NCBI RefSeq assembly: GCF_001757105.1
Contig: NZ_MDHN01000032.1
Coordinates: forward strand, 1-64,000
Length of the DNA: 64,000 nucleotides
DNA from: Alteromonas confluentis
GTDB lineage: Bacteria > Pseudomonadota > Gammaproteobacteria > Enterobacterales > Alteromonadaceae
Direction: 5' to 3'
Under the pieces are notes generated by a model. That model had not been told where the DNA came from. It was given only the letters and a program-made list of their open reading frames with translations, and made no database searches. Shown piece after piece: positions 1 to 9,824 of the stretch. Each line of letters begins with the position of its first letter. Position 1 is the stretch's first letter. A program made the translations under genes and the position numbers.

Positions 1-939
1 CCAGGACACGCTGATTACGTTAAAAACATGATCACTGGTGCTGCTCAGATGGACGGCGGTATCCTGGTAGTTGCGGCGACTGATGGTCCTATGCCACAGA
101 CTCGTGAGCACATCCTGCTGGGTCGTCAGGTTGGTATCCCTTACATCATCGTATTCATGAACAAATGTGACATGGTTGATGATGAAGAGCTGCTGGAACT
201 GGTTGAGATGGAAGTTCGTGAACTTCTGACTGAATACGAATTCCCAGGCGACGATCTGCCAGTAATCAAAGGTTCTGCTCTGAAAGCCCTTGAAGGCGAC
301 GCAGAGTGGGAAAAGAAAATCATCGAACTGGGTGAAGCACTGGATTCTTACATTCCAGAGCCAGAGCGTGCTATCGACAAGCCGTTCATCCTGCCAATCG
401 AAGACGTATTCTCAATCTCAGGCCGTGGTACTGTTGTAACTGGTCGTGTTGAGCAAGGTATCGTTAAAGTTGGTGAAGAAGTAGAAATCGTTGGTATCAA
501 AGATACGACTAAAACGACTTGTACCGGTGTTGAAATGTTCCGTAAGCTGCTTGACGAAGGTCGTGCAGGTGAGAACGTTGGTGTTCTGCTGCGTGGTACT
601 AAGCGTGACGACGTTGAGCGTGGTCAAGTACTGGCTAAGCCTGGTTCAATCACTCCTCACACTAAGTTTGAAGCGGAAGTATACGTACTGTCTAAAGATG
701 AAGGCGGTCGTCACACTCCATTCTTCAAAGGTTACCGTCCACAGTTCTACTTCCGTACAACTGACGTAACTGGTGCCGTTGAACTGCCAGAAGGCGTTGA
801 AATGGTAATGCCAGGCGACAACCTGAAATTCGTAGTTGAGCTGATTGCTCCTATCGCGATGGAAGAAGGTCTGCGCTTCGCAATCCGTGAAGGTGGTCGT
901 ACTGTAGGTGCTGGTGTTGTAGCTAAAATCATCAAGTAA
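1..939 (+). CDS. tuf: Elongation factor Tu, 3' part (5' end outside window)
   Basis: EF-Tu is the GTPase that brings aminoacyl-tRNA to the ribosome. The frame is open from base 1 with [19 protein letters not shown], the segment after the G3 motif, so about 80 N-terminal residues lie outside the window. The G4 motif NKCD and G5 motif GSALKAL are present, followed by domains 2 and 3 ending in [15 protein letters not shown] and TAA. The roughly 312 residues seen match the C-terminal four fifths of the usual 394. A strong terminator follows, so this is the last gene of its operon. Whether it is tufA or tufB cannot be told without the upstream genes. Confidence 0.98.
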   Translation, partial: PGHADYVKNMITGAAQMDGGILVVAATDGPMPQTREHILLGRQVGIPYIIVFMNKCDMVDDEELLELVEMEVRELLTEYEFPGDDLPVIKGSALKALEGDAEWEKKIIELGEALDSYIPEPERAIDKPFILPIEDVFSISGRGTVVTGRVEQGIVKVGEEVEIVGIKDTTKTTCTGVEMFRKLLDEGRAGENVGVLLRGTKRDDVERGQVLAKPGSITPHTKFEAEVYVLSKDEGGRHTPFFKGYRPQFYFRTTDVTGAVELPEGVEMVMPGDNLKFVVELIAPIAMEEGLRFAIREGGRTVGAGVVAKIIK

Positions 940-960
940 TTGATGACTACAAACTAGTCC

Positions 961-990
961 AAAAAAAGGTCGCGAAAGCGGCCTTTTTTG
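961..990 (+). terminator. Rho-independent terminator after tuf
   Basis: An A-rich run leads into a GC stem, GGTCGC, GAAA loop, GCGGCC, then six T residues. It starts about 20 bases after the tuf stop codon. Confidence 0.9.
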
Positions 991-1122
991 TTTTTGTTCC
1001 GCTGTAAAATCTAGCTTTGCCCCCGCTATATCTTTTCTCTTCGCTAAATTAGCGTACTTGCGCTTATCGTCTATAGTTAATTCATCGACTTAAATCCTAA
1101 TTGCGAGCGCTTTTTTAACGAA

Positions 1123-1575
1123 ATGGCAATTCGTCTGGCTAGCCTCAAACTGCTGTTTGTCTTTGTTGTACTGAGTACTTCGCCTTTTGCCGTGTGTGCA
1201 ATAAGTGCAGATCAGCAAATAGTGGTGGTGGTGCCATCAACGAGCAAGGTAACAACGCTTTCTAAATCTGAAGTTATTGATTTGTTTATGGGGCGCTTTA
1301 GTGAAACCAATAAAGGGCAAGCCCTGGTACCACTAGACTATAAAGCTGAAAGCGAGCTAAAAGGCGATTTTTACCAAACCTTAGTTAATCGTTCGTTACG
1401 TCAGGTTAATTCCTACTGGTCTCGATTGCTGTTCTCGGGGCGTGCCAGAGCGCCCATTCAGGTTTCTTCTATCGATAATTTGGATGATCTTTTCAAAGAT
1501 AATCAAAATTATGTCGCGTATGTTCCTATGAATGCTGTTTCGAAGGAGATGAAAATTGTTCTCGTACTCGAATAA
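1123..1575 (+). CDS. Small periplasmic phosphate-type substrate-binding protein
   Basis: A 150-residue protein with a signal peptide (hydrophobic residues about 7-27, likely cleaved near AVCA) followed by a short PstS-like fold: VVVPSTSKVTTLSKSEVIDLFMGR, then a region rich in polar residues. Proteins of this size are usually annotated as phosphate ABC transporter substrate-binding proteins, but no transporter genes are adjacent. It is more likely a sensory or scavenging periplasmic protein acting with the two genes downstream. Its last 20 bases overlap the start of the next gene, which points to translational coupling. The ligand is unknown. Confidence 0.75.
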   Translation: MAIRLASLKLLFVFVVLSTSPFAVCAISADQQIVVVVPSTSKVTTLSKSEVIDLFMGRFSETNKGQALVPLDYKAESELKGDFYQTLVNRSLRQVNSYWSRLLFSGRARAPIQVSSIDNLDDLFKDNQNYVAYVPMNAVSKEMKIVLVLE

Positions 1576-2833
1576 ATGGCTTCTGCTTTTCGTCTTACTG
1601 GTACTGTGTTGTGTCGAAACGCGCGCAGATGAAAACGATAACTGGCGCTTCAGCGGGTTTGCAACGGTGGGAGCAAGCTATAGCAGTAACGACGAACTTG
1701 CATTTCGTTCTTCTTATCTGAATAAGCCGAAAAAGCACTTTAATTTACTTACCGATACTTTGATTGGCTTTCAATTCAACTATCACTTTTCTAGTGACTT
1801 TGACATGGTCGTTCAGGCTATTGCGCAAGATCGGGGCGATCACGACATCACCAATTACTTCGAAATGGCATTTTTACGTTATCAGTTCGGTCGCAACTGG
1901 TCTATGAGAGCGGGGCGAATGAACTACAATGCTTACCTGCTTTCTGAGTATCGAAACGTGAGCTATGCGTATCCTTGGGTGCGTCCGCCGGTAGATTTTT
2001 ATCTTCCCACTTCATCGGTGTCGTTTGTCGACGGAGCGGAAATTCAATATCGGCACAACAGTGAAAGCGGTATTTGGCAACATACTTTCGCTGCCGGAGA
2101 GTCTCAATCGAACCTGGTAACACTCGACAGCTTCACCACCATCCTTTACGACTATGTGCTTAACGCTACAACGTCTTTTGAGTCTTACGACTGGTCATTC
2201 AAGGTAACGGCGTCTTATTTTATGGGTCACAAAACGGAGATCCGCGGTGCCGACTTTGATGTTCTGTACAATGCACTACTGAATACTCCAGACTTTCTCT
2301 GGCCAGGTGTTGCTGGGGTTTACGATCATCTGCATATGGACGATGAGCCAATCTATTATCTGTCTATGGGTTATCAGTACAACGATGATGAATGGATGTT
2401 CATGACAGAACTGGTTGGAATGAATTCGGAGTGGACGTTGCTGTCTCCTTATCTTGCGGGTTATGTGAGCGTCGGCTATCGGTTTGGAGAGCTACTGCCC
2501 TATGTAACGGTTGCTGCAATAGAGCCACTGGAATCTCCCAAGCAGCTACCGACGCCTGCTTATGAGCGCGCGCCAGATTTGGCAACTGCAGAAAGCCTGG
2601 CACAGCTGTCTTTTATTACACAAAGCATTTCCGATGCTATTACGCAGAAACAGCAATCGCTGGGCGTGGGCGTACGATGGGACTTCACTGAAGAGTCAGC
2701 CCTGAAATTTCAGTATGATCACTACTGGATACATGTGCCTGGATACGCCTTGTGGGGCTCATCGGTGGGGCAGCAGATAACCGGCGATCAGAACAGCAAC
2801 GTTATCAGTGTAACTTACAGTACCACTTTCTAA
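1556..2833 (+). CDS. Putative outer-membrane beta-barrel (porin-like) protein
   Basis: A 425-residue protein with a signal peptide (WLLLFVLLVLCCVETRA) and then alternating aromatic and polar strands typical of outer-membrane barrels, for example FNYHFSSDFDMVVQAIAQDRG, ending in a C-terminal phenylalanine (VISVTYSTTF), the usual barrel-assembly signal. The start is TTG at 1556, inside the end of the upstream gene; GAAGGAG at 1542-1548 is well spaced for it and there is no competing ATG in frame. It sits between a periplasmic binding protein and a diguanylate cyclase, so it may belong to one envelope-sensing operon. The substrate is unknown. Confidence 0.75.
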   Translation: MFSYSNKWLLLFVLLVLCCVETRADENDNWRFSGFATVGASYSSNDELAFRSSYLNKPKKHFNLLTDTLIGFQFNYHFSSDFDMVVQAIAQDRGDHDITNYFEMAFLRYQFGRNWSMRAGRMNYNAYLLSEYRNVSYAYPWVRPPVDFYLPTSSVSFVDGAEIQYRHNSESGIWQHTFAAGESQSNLVTLDSFTTILYDYVLNATTSFESYDWSFKVTASYFMGHKTEIRGADFDVLYNALLNTPDFLWPGVAGVYDHLHMDDEPIYYLSMGYQYNDDEWMFMTELVGMNSEWTLLSPYLAGYVSVGYRFGELLPYVTVAAIEPLESPKQLPTPAYERAPDLATAESLAQLSFITQSISDAITQKQQSLGVGVRWDFTEESALKFQYDHYWIHVPGYALWGSSVGQQITGDQNSNVISVTYSTTF

Positions 2834-2857
2834 ATGTAGCCGGACTGAACGGGTTTT

Positions 2858-4435
2858 ATGTTTCTCAAACGACTCCATTTACGTGTTGCATCAATTATTG
2901 CTCTTATCGGCACCGTTATCGCTGTAGCAGGTGGCGCAATAGTCTATCAACAAAGTGAAGAGACGCTGTTGACGTCGACAGACAGATTGATTCAGCAGTT
3001 GGCCGATAGTACCCGCAAACCTGCTGCTATTTCGGTTTACGTTGAAGATGACATACTGGCTAAAGAGATTACCGAAGGGCTGATTAAAAATGACCTTATC
3101 CGTTCGGCTGTGGTAACCGGAAATACAGAAGATCTCGCCGTCAGTGGCACCATCCCATCCGATGAAACCGGCATTGAAATTCAACTGGCCCATCCGTTTA
3201 TTGAAGAGCAAATCATAGGCAAGTTAACTATATATCCTGCCCGCTCTTTTATTCTGGAGAATGTAAGCAATCTATCCATGCAGAGCAGTTTATCGATGCT
3301 GCTCGTCGCACTTGCCATTACCGTGGCGGTAGCCGTAGTCACCAACGAAATGTTGTCCAGACCGCTTCTTAAAATGAGTCGGGAATTCGAATCTGTAGAT
3401 CCGTCTGATCCAGAAAATCTGCAAAATATTAAGCAGGGCTCTCGCCGCGAGGACGAGTTAGGGAATCTCATCAAACGAATGAACGACATGATATCAGCCA
3501 CGCGCCATTTCTATCAGGAAGAAAAGTTACTACGCAAAGAAACGGAAAAACTGGAGCGTCAATTTCGTTTGCTATTTGAAAGGGCAACCATTGGCATCGC
3601 CTTAATATCATTAAAGCGCGGCGTGTTGCAGGTCAATACTGCGTTTATCGGCATGCTGGGGAAAATTGATAGCATGCAGGATTTTTGTAAAACCTTTAAT
3701 GAAGAACACACGGTAAATGAAATTGTAACAGCTATTCGTTCGCAAAATGGCACCAGCCATGACTCCGCCGACCTGTCTTATTATGTAGACGGGAAAATTC
3801 GCTGGGTACATTGCCTTTTCGCTGTCGTCAGTGAGCAGCGATTAAATCGAGCCAGTGAGGGGGATGTACTCATAGAAGTGGTGGTTAATGACATTACTGA
3901 GAGAATGAAACGTGAAGAGCAGGTCCGCTTCGCGGCAGAGCATGACCCGCTCACCGGCTTGCACAATCGCAGAGGGGGGGAAGCCTTCCTGCGCAACCTG
4001 ATCACAGCTTCCAGTATTGATAAGCCCTTTGTACTCATGATGATTGATCTCGACAGGTTCAAGCCTATTAACGATGAGTTTGGTCATGAGGCTGGAGATA
4101 AAGTACTTGAAGCAGTGGGTAGACGTATTCCCAAATTCTTCTCTGATTACACCTGTGTGTGTAGCCGTTGGGGCGGCGATGAATTTGTTGTTGGCCTGAT
4201 TGCCCCGCGAAGTTTTATCAGCGACATCGATATTCAATGCAAATTACTCATCGATATGATCAGTGTGCCAGTGCCCGTTGAAGGAGTAGGAAAGTGCGCG
4301 GTGTCAGCCACCGTGGGTGCAATTTTGCTAAGGAAAGAATCGGCCGACCTGAACACGTTACTGGTTAAAGCCGATGAGTTGATGTACGCGGTTAAACGGC
4401 GAAACCGGGGCGAACATCAAGTCGATACTTACTGA
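2858..4435 (+). CDS. Membrane diguanylate cyclase (HAMP-PAS-GGDEF)
   Basis: A 525-residue sensor predicted to make cyclic di-GMP. Transmembrane segments lie near residues 8-28 and 145-163 and enclose a periplasmic sensor of about 115 residues. A HAMP-like linker follows, then a PAS-like domain (about 235-340), and a C-terminal GGDEF domain with the intact motif RWGGDEF at residues 437-443. The RxxD product-inhibition site normally placed just before GGDEF is absent (DYTC at that spot), so feedback inhibition is probably lost. It lies 24 bases after the barrel gene, and the periplasmic input may come from the upstream binding protein (inference). Confidence 0.9.
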   Translation: MFLKRLHLRVASIIALIGTVIAVAGGAIVYQQSEETLLTSTDRLIQQLADSTRKPAAISVYVEDDILAKEITEGLIKNDLIRSAVVTGNTEDLAVSGTIPSDETGIEIQLAHPFIEEQIIGKLTIYPARSFILENVSNLSMQSSLSMLLVALAITVAVAVVTNEMLSRPLLKMSREFESVDPSDPENLQNIKQGSRREDELGNLIKRMNDMISATRHFYQEEKLLRKETEKLERQFRLLFERATIGIALISLKRGVLQVNTAFIGMLGKIDSMQDFCKTFNEEHTVNEIVTAIRSQNGTSHDSADLSYYVDGKIRWVHCLFAVVSEQRLNRASEGDVLIEVVVNDITERMKREEQVRFAAEHDPLTGLHNRRGGEAFLRNLITASSIDKPFVLMMIDLDRFKPINDEFGHEAGDKVLEAVGRRIPKFFSDYTCVCSRWGGDEFVVGLIAPRSFISDIDIQCKLLIDMISVPVPVEGVGKCAVSATVGAILLRKESADLNTLLVKADELMYAVKRRNRGEHQVDTY

Positions 4436-4675
4436 ATTTTCCCTTCTGAATTCTGCTTTTAGAGCAACGTTATATTTATCAGGTTGAATGAACTGTTTTG
4501 TTAGATTAACGTAGGTAAAATTTAACGGCTTATAAACAATTCAGTATCTTTTATACGTGTCTGCAGCGGGTACAAAAATAATCGATGGCAGCGTGTATTT
4601 GTTAACTCGTTAAAGAAGTTTAGCGAAGCCGTAGTTAGCACAGAAAGGATGCGACTTTACCTTCAGGATATCGCT

Positions 4676-6352
4676 ATGCAATCAATTATGATCGTCGTGT
4701 TGGGTATCATTGGCATGTTGTTGGGATGGTTCGTTTATTCCAAATTCATTGCCAGTAAAATATTCCGTCTGGACGAAAACTTCGTAACTCCCGCTCACGA
4801 ATTGCGTGACGGCGTCGACTTTGTACCTACCAATAAAGTTGTTCTCTGGGGGCACCATTTTACCTCTGTAGCAGGTGCTGCGCCTATTGTTGGTCCAGCT
4901 ATTGCCGTTTACTGGGGTTGGGTTCCCGCCGTACTTTGGGTGGTATTCGGCACCATGTTTTTTGCTGGTATCCACGATATGGGCGCGTTGTGGGCGAGTA
5001 GCCGCCACAAAGGTAAATCCATGGGCGCGCTGGCAGAAGACGTCATTGGTAAACGTTCCCGATCGTTGTTCATGGTGGTCGTATTCCTGGTGCTGCTAAT
5101 GGTAAATGCGGTGTTTGGTGTGGTCATCGCCAAGTCTTTCATTTCGCAGCCTAACGCGGTATTCCCTGCCTGGATGGCGATTGTAGTTGCCCTGATTATC
5201 GGCCAACTTCTGAAGCGTAACTTCAGCCTAATTCCTATGTGTGTTGTGGGTATCATTGTGCTGTACGCCTCGGTGTTTGCGGGTAGTTACATTCCTATTG
5301 AGTTACCAGAAACACTGTTTGGTTTGTCTGCGAATGCGAACTGGATCATCATCCTGTTTATCTACGCCGCTATTGCTTCACTGCTACCGGTGTGGATGCT
5401 GCTGCAACCCCGTGACTTCATTAATGGTATGCAACTGCTGGTAGGTTTGTTCCTGCTGTACGGCGCGGTGTTCTTCTCGCTGCCAGACATTACAGCTCCG
5501 GCATTTAATACCCAGACTGCAGTAGATACACCCAGTATTATTCCGCTGCTGTTTGTAACCATTGCCTGCGGTGCGGTATCCGGCTTCCACGGTATTGTTT
5601 CTTCAGGTACCAGCTCTAAGCAGCTGAATAAAGAAACCGATGCGCGATTTGTGGGTTATTTAGGTGCGGTAGGCGAAGGCTGTCTGGCACTCATCACCAT
5701 CGTTGCGGTAAGTGGTGTTGCACTGGCTGCATCGCCTGAAGAGTGGCACGAAGTGTATAGCCATTTAGGTGATGGTTCGGTGTCTGCGTTCATTACCGGT
5801 GGCGCAAACCTTATACAACAGGGTTGGGGATTACCGGTAGATTTCTCATCCACTATTCTGGCTACCATGGTAGTGCTGTTTGCCGGTACGACCATGGACT
5901 CGGGTGTGCGTTTACAGCGCTACATCATTCAGGAATGGGGCGAAATCTATAATATTAGCCTGCTGAAAGGTGGTTTCGTTGCTACCATGATTGCAGTAGG
6001 TACCTGTTTGCTCTTAGCCTTTGGTGCCGGTGGTTCATCAGGTAGCGGCGGCATGATCATCTGGCCTCTGTTTGGCTCAACTAACCAAATTCTGGCTTCT
6101 ATGACGCTGCTGGTGATCTCAGTGATGCTAATCAAAATGGGCCGTCCGGCGAAGTACACGTTAATCCCAATGACTTTTGTTATCGTGATGGCGTTCCTGG
6201 CCGGTGTTATCAAACTGAAAGAATACTGGCTGGCAGAGAATTATCTGCTGGTAACACTCGACGCGGTTGTTCTGGTGGTGAGTGTTCTGGTTATGCTGGA
6301 ATCCTGGTCGGTAATTTCTAAATTTAAGCGTGAAAGTAAGGCGTCTCAATAA
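4676..6352 (+). CDS. cstA: Carbon starvation protein CstA, peptide/pyruvate transporter family
   Basis: A polytopic inner-membrane protein of 558 residues with many hydrophobic helices and the CstA signature GHHFTSVAGAAPIVGPAIAVYWGW near the N terminus, plus TTMDSGVRLQRY in the second half. Family members import pyruvate or peptides during carbon limitation. An ATG at 4649 is in frame but has its purine run directly against it. The ATG at 4676, with AGGA about ten bases upstream, gives the normal family start and is preferred. It is shorter than the 701-residue E. coli CstA, as is usual for the short subfamily. Monocistronic, with a terminator after it. Confidence 0.93.
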   Translation: MQSIMIVVLGIIGMLLGWFVYSKFIASKIFRLDENFVTPAHELRDGVDFVPTNKVVLWGHHFTSVAGAAPIVGPAIAVYWGWVPAVLWVVFGTMFFAGIHDMGALWASSRHKGKSMGALAEDVIGKRSRSLFMVVVFLVLLMVNAVFGVVIAKSFISQPNAVFPAWMAIVVALIIGQLLKRNFSLIPMCVVGIIVLYASVFAGSYIPIELPETLFGLSANANWIIILFIYAAIASLLPVWMLLQPRDFINGMQLLVGLFLLYGAVFFSLPDITAPAFNTQTAVDTPSIIPLLFVTIACGAVSGFHGIVSSGTSSKQLNKETDARFVGYLGAVGEGCLALITIVAVSGVALAASPEEWHEVYSHLGDGSVSAFITGGANLIQQGWGLPVDFSSTILATMVVLFAGTTMDSGVRLQRYIIQEWGEIYNISLLKGGFVATMIAVGTCLLLAFGAGGSSGSGGMIIWPLFGSTNQILASMTLLVISVMLIKMGRPAKYTLIPMTFVIVMAFLAGVIKLKEYWLAENYLLVTLDAVVLVVSVLVMLESWSVISKFKRESKASQ

Positions 6353-6378
6353 CGTTTATTGACTTCTCAACGCTTTAA

Positions 6379-6402
6379 ACGCCACCTTCGGGTGGCGTTT
6401 TT
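6379..6402 (+). terminator. Rho-independent terminator after cstA
   Basis: Perfect 8-bp stem ACGCCACC / GGTGGCGT around a stable TTCG tetraloop, followed by TTTTTGTT. Confidence 0.92.
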
Positions 6403-6523
6403 GTTGGCGTTTATTTCACCGTAGAGTGAACAAACTGATCTCGGAATACGTTTTAGTAATCTGTACACTGGTTGCAATTAAACTCAATGTTGGCTGAATG
6501 GTCGGCACAAAATAACGAAAATC

Positions 6524-7597
6524 ATGTTTCTACTCATCATCTATGTTGTTATCGCCCTCGGTTTTTCTTTTCTCTGCTCTATTGCAGAAGCCGTTATTCT
6601 GAGTATCTCATCGGCTTACATCTCTGTACTGGAAAAAGAAGGCTCTCCAACCGGTCAGCAACTGCGTAGCCTGACTGACGATATCAACAAACCCTTATCG
6701 GCCATTCTTACATTAAATACCATTGCGCATACCATGGGGGCTGCGGGCGCAGGTGCACAGGCTGCGGTGGTATTCGGCGATGCCTACCTGGGAATCATTA
6801 GTGCCATACTTACTCTGCTTATCCTGGTGTTCTCTGAAATTATCCCCAAAACGCTCGGTGCGACTTACTGGCGTGCGTTAGCTACGCCAACAGCATGGTT
6901 TTTGAAATACCTTACCTGGTTACTGACACCTTTTGTGTGGTTCTCTGAGCTAATCACAAAGGGATTTAAAGAAGAGAGTCCTTTACGGGGTTTAAGCCGC
7001 AATGAATTGCAGGCAATGGCGGACGTTTCCCGGCAGGAAGGCCAGCTTGCTGAGAAAGAGAACGTGTTTTTACAGAACATGCTGAACATGTACGATGTGA
7101 AGGTGAAAGATGCCATGACGCACCGCACATCTATGTTTTCACTCTCTGAAGATCTCACTGTGGAAGGGTTCTTCCATCAGCACGCCCATATGGAATTTTC
7201 CCGCATACCGATTTATGGCGAGAACGACAGTGAGCACATCACAGGTTTTGTTATGCGCTCCGATTTGCTGCTTGCTTACGCCAGAGGAAACACCTCAAAG
7301 CAACTGAAAGACTATCGTCGTGACATGATTACCGTACTGAGCAGCATGCCTATCGCAAATGTGGTGGATTTGTTTACGGCTAAAAGAGTGCATATCTTTC
7401 TGGTGGTAGATGAGTACGGTGGCCTGGAAGGGATTGTTACCCTGGAAGATACCATTGAACATCTGCTGGGCATTGAGATTGTCGATGAGAAAGACTCAAC
7501 CGTCAGTATCCGGCGCTATGCGCAGAATGTGGCGCGCAAGCGAACGGCGATGTTTATGAAGAATGTACCCGACAACAAGATGTCTGACGGAGAATAG
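6524..7597 (+). CDS. CNNM/CBS-domain membrane protein (HlyC/CorC family)
   Basis: A 357-residue inner-membrane protein. An N-terminal DUF21/CNNM domain has about four hydrophobic segments (first at residues 1-28). A paired CBS module follows: MTHRTSMFSLSEDLTVEGF and the second repeat around VHIFLVVDEYGGLEGIVTLEDTIE. Homologues are linked to magnesium or cobalt efflux and resistance. The C-terminal CorC_HlyC domain found in longer members is absent, so it belongs to the short form. The DUF21 and CBS assignment is secure; the transported ion is not known. Confidence 0.88.
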   Translation: MFLLIIYVVIALGFSFLCSIAEAVILSISSAYISVLEKEGSPTGQQLRSLTDDINKPLSAILTLNTIAHTMGAAGAGAQAAVVFGDAYLGIISAILTLLILVFSEIIPKTLGATYWRALATPTAWFLKYLTWLLTPFVWFSELITKGFKEESPLRGLSRNELQAMADVSRQEGQLAEKENVFLQNMLNMYDVKVKDAMTHRTSMFSLSEDLTVEGFFHQHAHMEFSRIPIYGENDSEHITGFVMRSDLLLAYARGNTSKQLKDYRRDMITVLSSMPIANVVDLFTAKRVHIFLVVDEYGGLEGIVTLEDTIEHLLGIEIVDEKDSTVSIRRYAQNVARKRTAMFMKNVPDNKMSDGE

Positions 7598-7640
7598 TCA
7601 GACATCTATGCTTAGCCGGTATCAAAAGTAAACGCTCAGA

Positions 7641-9818
7641 TTAGCCCTGCAGCGGTAACTGCACAACAACGCATACACCGGTGTTATCTGGCAGGTTCGC
7701 CAGTTGAATGCGCCCTTTGTGGTAGCTGGCAATCATATTGGCGATAAACAGTCCGAGCCCAAGGTGAGGGTGGGTACTGGTTTTATGCCTTTCTTCATCG
7801 GGACGAACTGAGACCATCGATTGCAGTAATTGGTCGTTCATGTCTTTTGGCAGTGGCGGACCGGGGTTAGTAACCGAGAGCTTCATTTGTTTGTTATCCC
7901 GCCACAGATGCACGGTAATCGTGTCACTTACGTGGCTAAATTCCACCGCATTAGCGATGATCTTATCAAACATCTGCGCGAACAAATCCGCCGAGCCCCG
8001 CAACTTAGCTTCCTCCAGCGATATTTTTAGCTGGAATTGACGCTCGGTAAATATATGGGCGTAACCATCCACACAGCCAGAAACCACCGCGGCAGCATCG
8101 AAATATTCCGGCTCTTCCTGAGCGATGGCATGTTCAAGACGTGTAGCTTCACTCATGCTATTTAAAATGGTGCTCAATCGGGTAATACCGCTTTGCGCAC
8201 GCTCTATGAGTACAGACTGCTGCGACGGGTCCTGCACTTGCCCAATGGTATCCAAAGAAGAGCGAACTACGGCGATGGGTGTCCGCAGTTCGTGAGACAA
8301 CCGTGACGCCATATTTTCAAGATAAGAGTTGTATTGCTGTAGCCGGGAAAGCACGTCTGAGAATGAGCGGTGCAGATCATCAATTTCATCTACCCGGCGA
8401 ACATCGGGCAGGCTACCAATGATTTTACCGTTGTCATCGATGACCGCTTCGGTATCGTCACGGAGTTTACGGATGCGGCTGGAAATGCGGTTAGCAAACA
8501 GAAATAAGCTTAGCGTGCCTAAAAGCATGACCGCCAGAATAACGTGAAAAAGCTGTTCCAGAGCTCGATTTCTCAAAGTACGAATGCCGTTAGTCGTCTG
8601 TTCAACCACCACCGCGCCCATGACATTTTCACCGATATAAATCGGATAAGCGGCTGATAAAATCACCGCTTTGCTGTCTGGCGACAATCGCCACAGGGAA
8701 TCGGGGGCACCGCCAAGCGCAGAGGAAATATCCTGGCCAGCCAGTGCATAAGCGCCTTGAAGTTCATCGACGAAGTCTGCCGGTGGACGAGTGAGAATAT
8801 GGTAATAAAGCGGAAACAGAATAGTATTTTCCAGCCAGCGTACCCAGTCGTAACCGCCTTCTTGCTGGTTACGTACTTTAAAGCCCGACGCTGAATGTAT
8901 CGAACCCGCCCGGGCTAGCACGCGCTTGTGGTTGTCCACCACCCACACCCGGGAATCAGCATATTTCAAGCCAGACAAAATACGTTCAATTTCCGGTGAT
9001 GGCGTTACCACCGTGCCCATGCCGTCGGCGTTGTTGGGGTTGGCGGTGCCCACAGCGTACTGTTTAATCCGCGTTTCCGGGTTGTCTACATCTACCAGCG
9101 CAAAGGCCAGTGCACCGGTGGTCATAGCAAGAGGAAAACGCAGCTCAATGCCATAGCCTTTATCAGTGAGTTGCCAACGACCCTGAATACGCAGTTCGTT
9201 GTCGGTGGCGCGGTAACCATTTGCGGTGTCGTCGAGTTTAAAGGCGTTTACCCAGCCTTCACCGTAGGGAGCAATAACAAAACGCTCCAGTTCTTCTTTA
9301 TCATCGATAACGCTGATAAGCAGATGATCACTTTGATCGACGGCCAATGCGTTAGTCGAACGCCAGATAACAGCATCATCTTCCACATCGAACATGGCAT
9401 ACAGATACTTATCGTAGCGCCCCACCATGTGCCTGAAAGAAAGGGTTACAGGGGGAAAGTTCGTTACCTGACCAAACCAGGAAACCACTTGCTGCTCGCC
9501 ATAAACCTGACTCAACCCCTGCACCGATTGCCAATCGCTGAACTTGCCATCTAACTGAATGGGAGAGGTAATTGGCGGCGCATAAAGGTCGGTACCGGGG
9601 CGCACATCTTTGAGGTACGCAGACTGACTGTCGAACAGTGCCGGGCGCTCATGCAGCGCGGTAGCCACTGCCCGGGCCGTGCCTATCATGGTTTGTTCCT
9701 GCCCAATACGCAGGTACTGCTCCAACTCCCAGACATAACGGTAACCCAGCCAGGGAATGGTGAATAAAAACAGTGACAGTACCAGTAACTGCAGACGGAT
9801 GGTAAAACGAAAATTCAC
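7641..9818 (-). CDS. pdsS: Sensor histidine kinase, proteobacterial dedicated sortase system type (PdsS-like)
   Basis: A 725-residue membrane histidine kinase. After an N-terminal transmembrane helix (about 10-28) comes a very large periplasmic region that includes a stretch like a carbohydrate-binding fold (LDGKFSDWQSV). A second transmembrane helix, a HAMP domain, the H-box SHELRTPIAVVRSSLD with His509, an N-box (DKIIANAVEFS) and a G-box (GLGLFIANMI) follow. Size and layout match the kinase of the marine sortase system. It starts 6 bases after the stop of the response regulator. The sortase and its target are not adjacent, so the system assignment rests on kinase, regulator and PdsO together. 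Confidence 0.82.
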   Translation of the reverse strand: MNFRFTIRLQLLVLSLFLFTIPWLGYRYVWELEQYLRIGQEQTMIGTARAVATALHERPALFDSQSAYLKDVRPGTDLYAPPITSPIQLDGKFSDWQSVQGLSQVYGEQQVVSWFGQVTNFPPVTLSFRHMVGRYDKYLYAMFDVEDDAVIWRSTNALAVDQSDHLLISVIDDKEELERFVIAPYGEGWVNAFKLDDTANGYRATDNELRIQGRWQLTDKGYGIELRFPLAMTTGALAFALVDVDNPETRIKQYAVGTANPNNADGMGTVVTPSPEIERILSGLKYADSRVWVVDNHKRVLARAGSIHSASGFKVRNQQEGGYDWVRWLENTILFPLYYHILTRPPADFVDELQGAYALAGQDISSALGGAPDSLWRLSPDSKAVILSAAYPIYIGENVMGAVVVEQTTNGIRTLRNRALEQLFHVILAVMLLGTLSLFLFANRISSRIRKLRDDTEAVIDDNGKIIGSLPDVRRVDEIDDLHRSFSDVLSRLQQYNSYLENMASRLSHELRTPIAVVRSSLDTIGQVQDPSQQSVLIERAQSGITRLSTILNSMSEATRLEHAIAQEEPEYFDAAAVVSGCVDGYAHIFTERQFQLKISLEEAKLRGSADLFAQMFDKIIANAVEFSHVSDTITVHLWRDNKQMKLSVTNPGPPLPKDMNDQLLQSMVSVRPDEERHKTSTHPHLGLGLFIANMIASYHKGRIQLANLPDNTGVCVVVQLPLQG

Positions 9819-9824
9819 GTGTTA

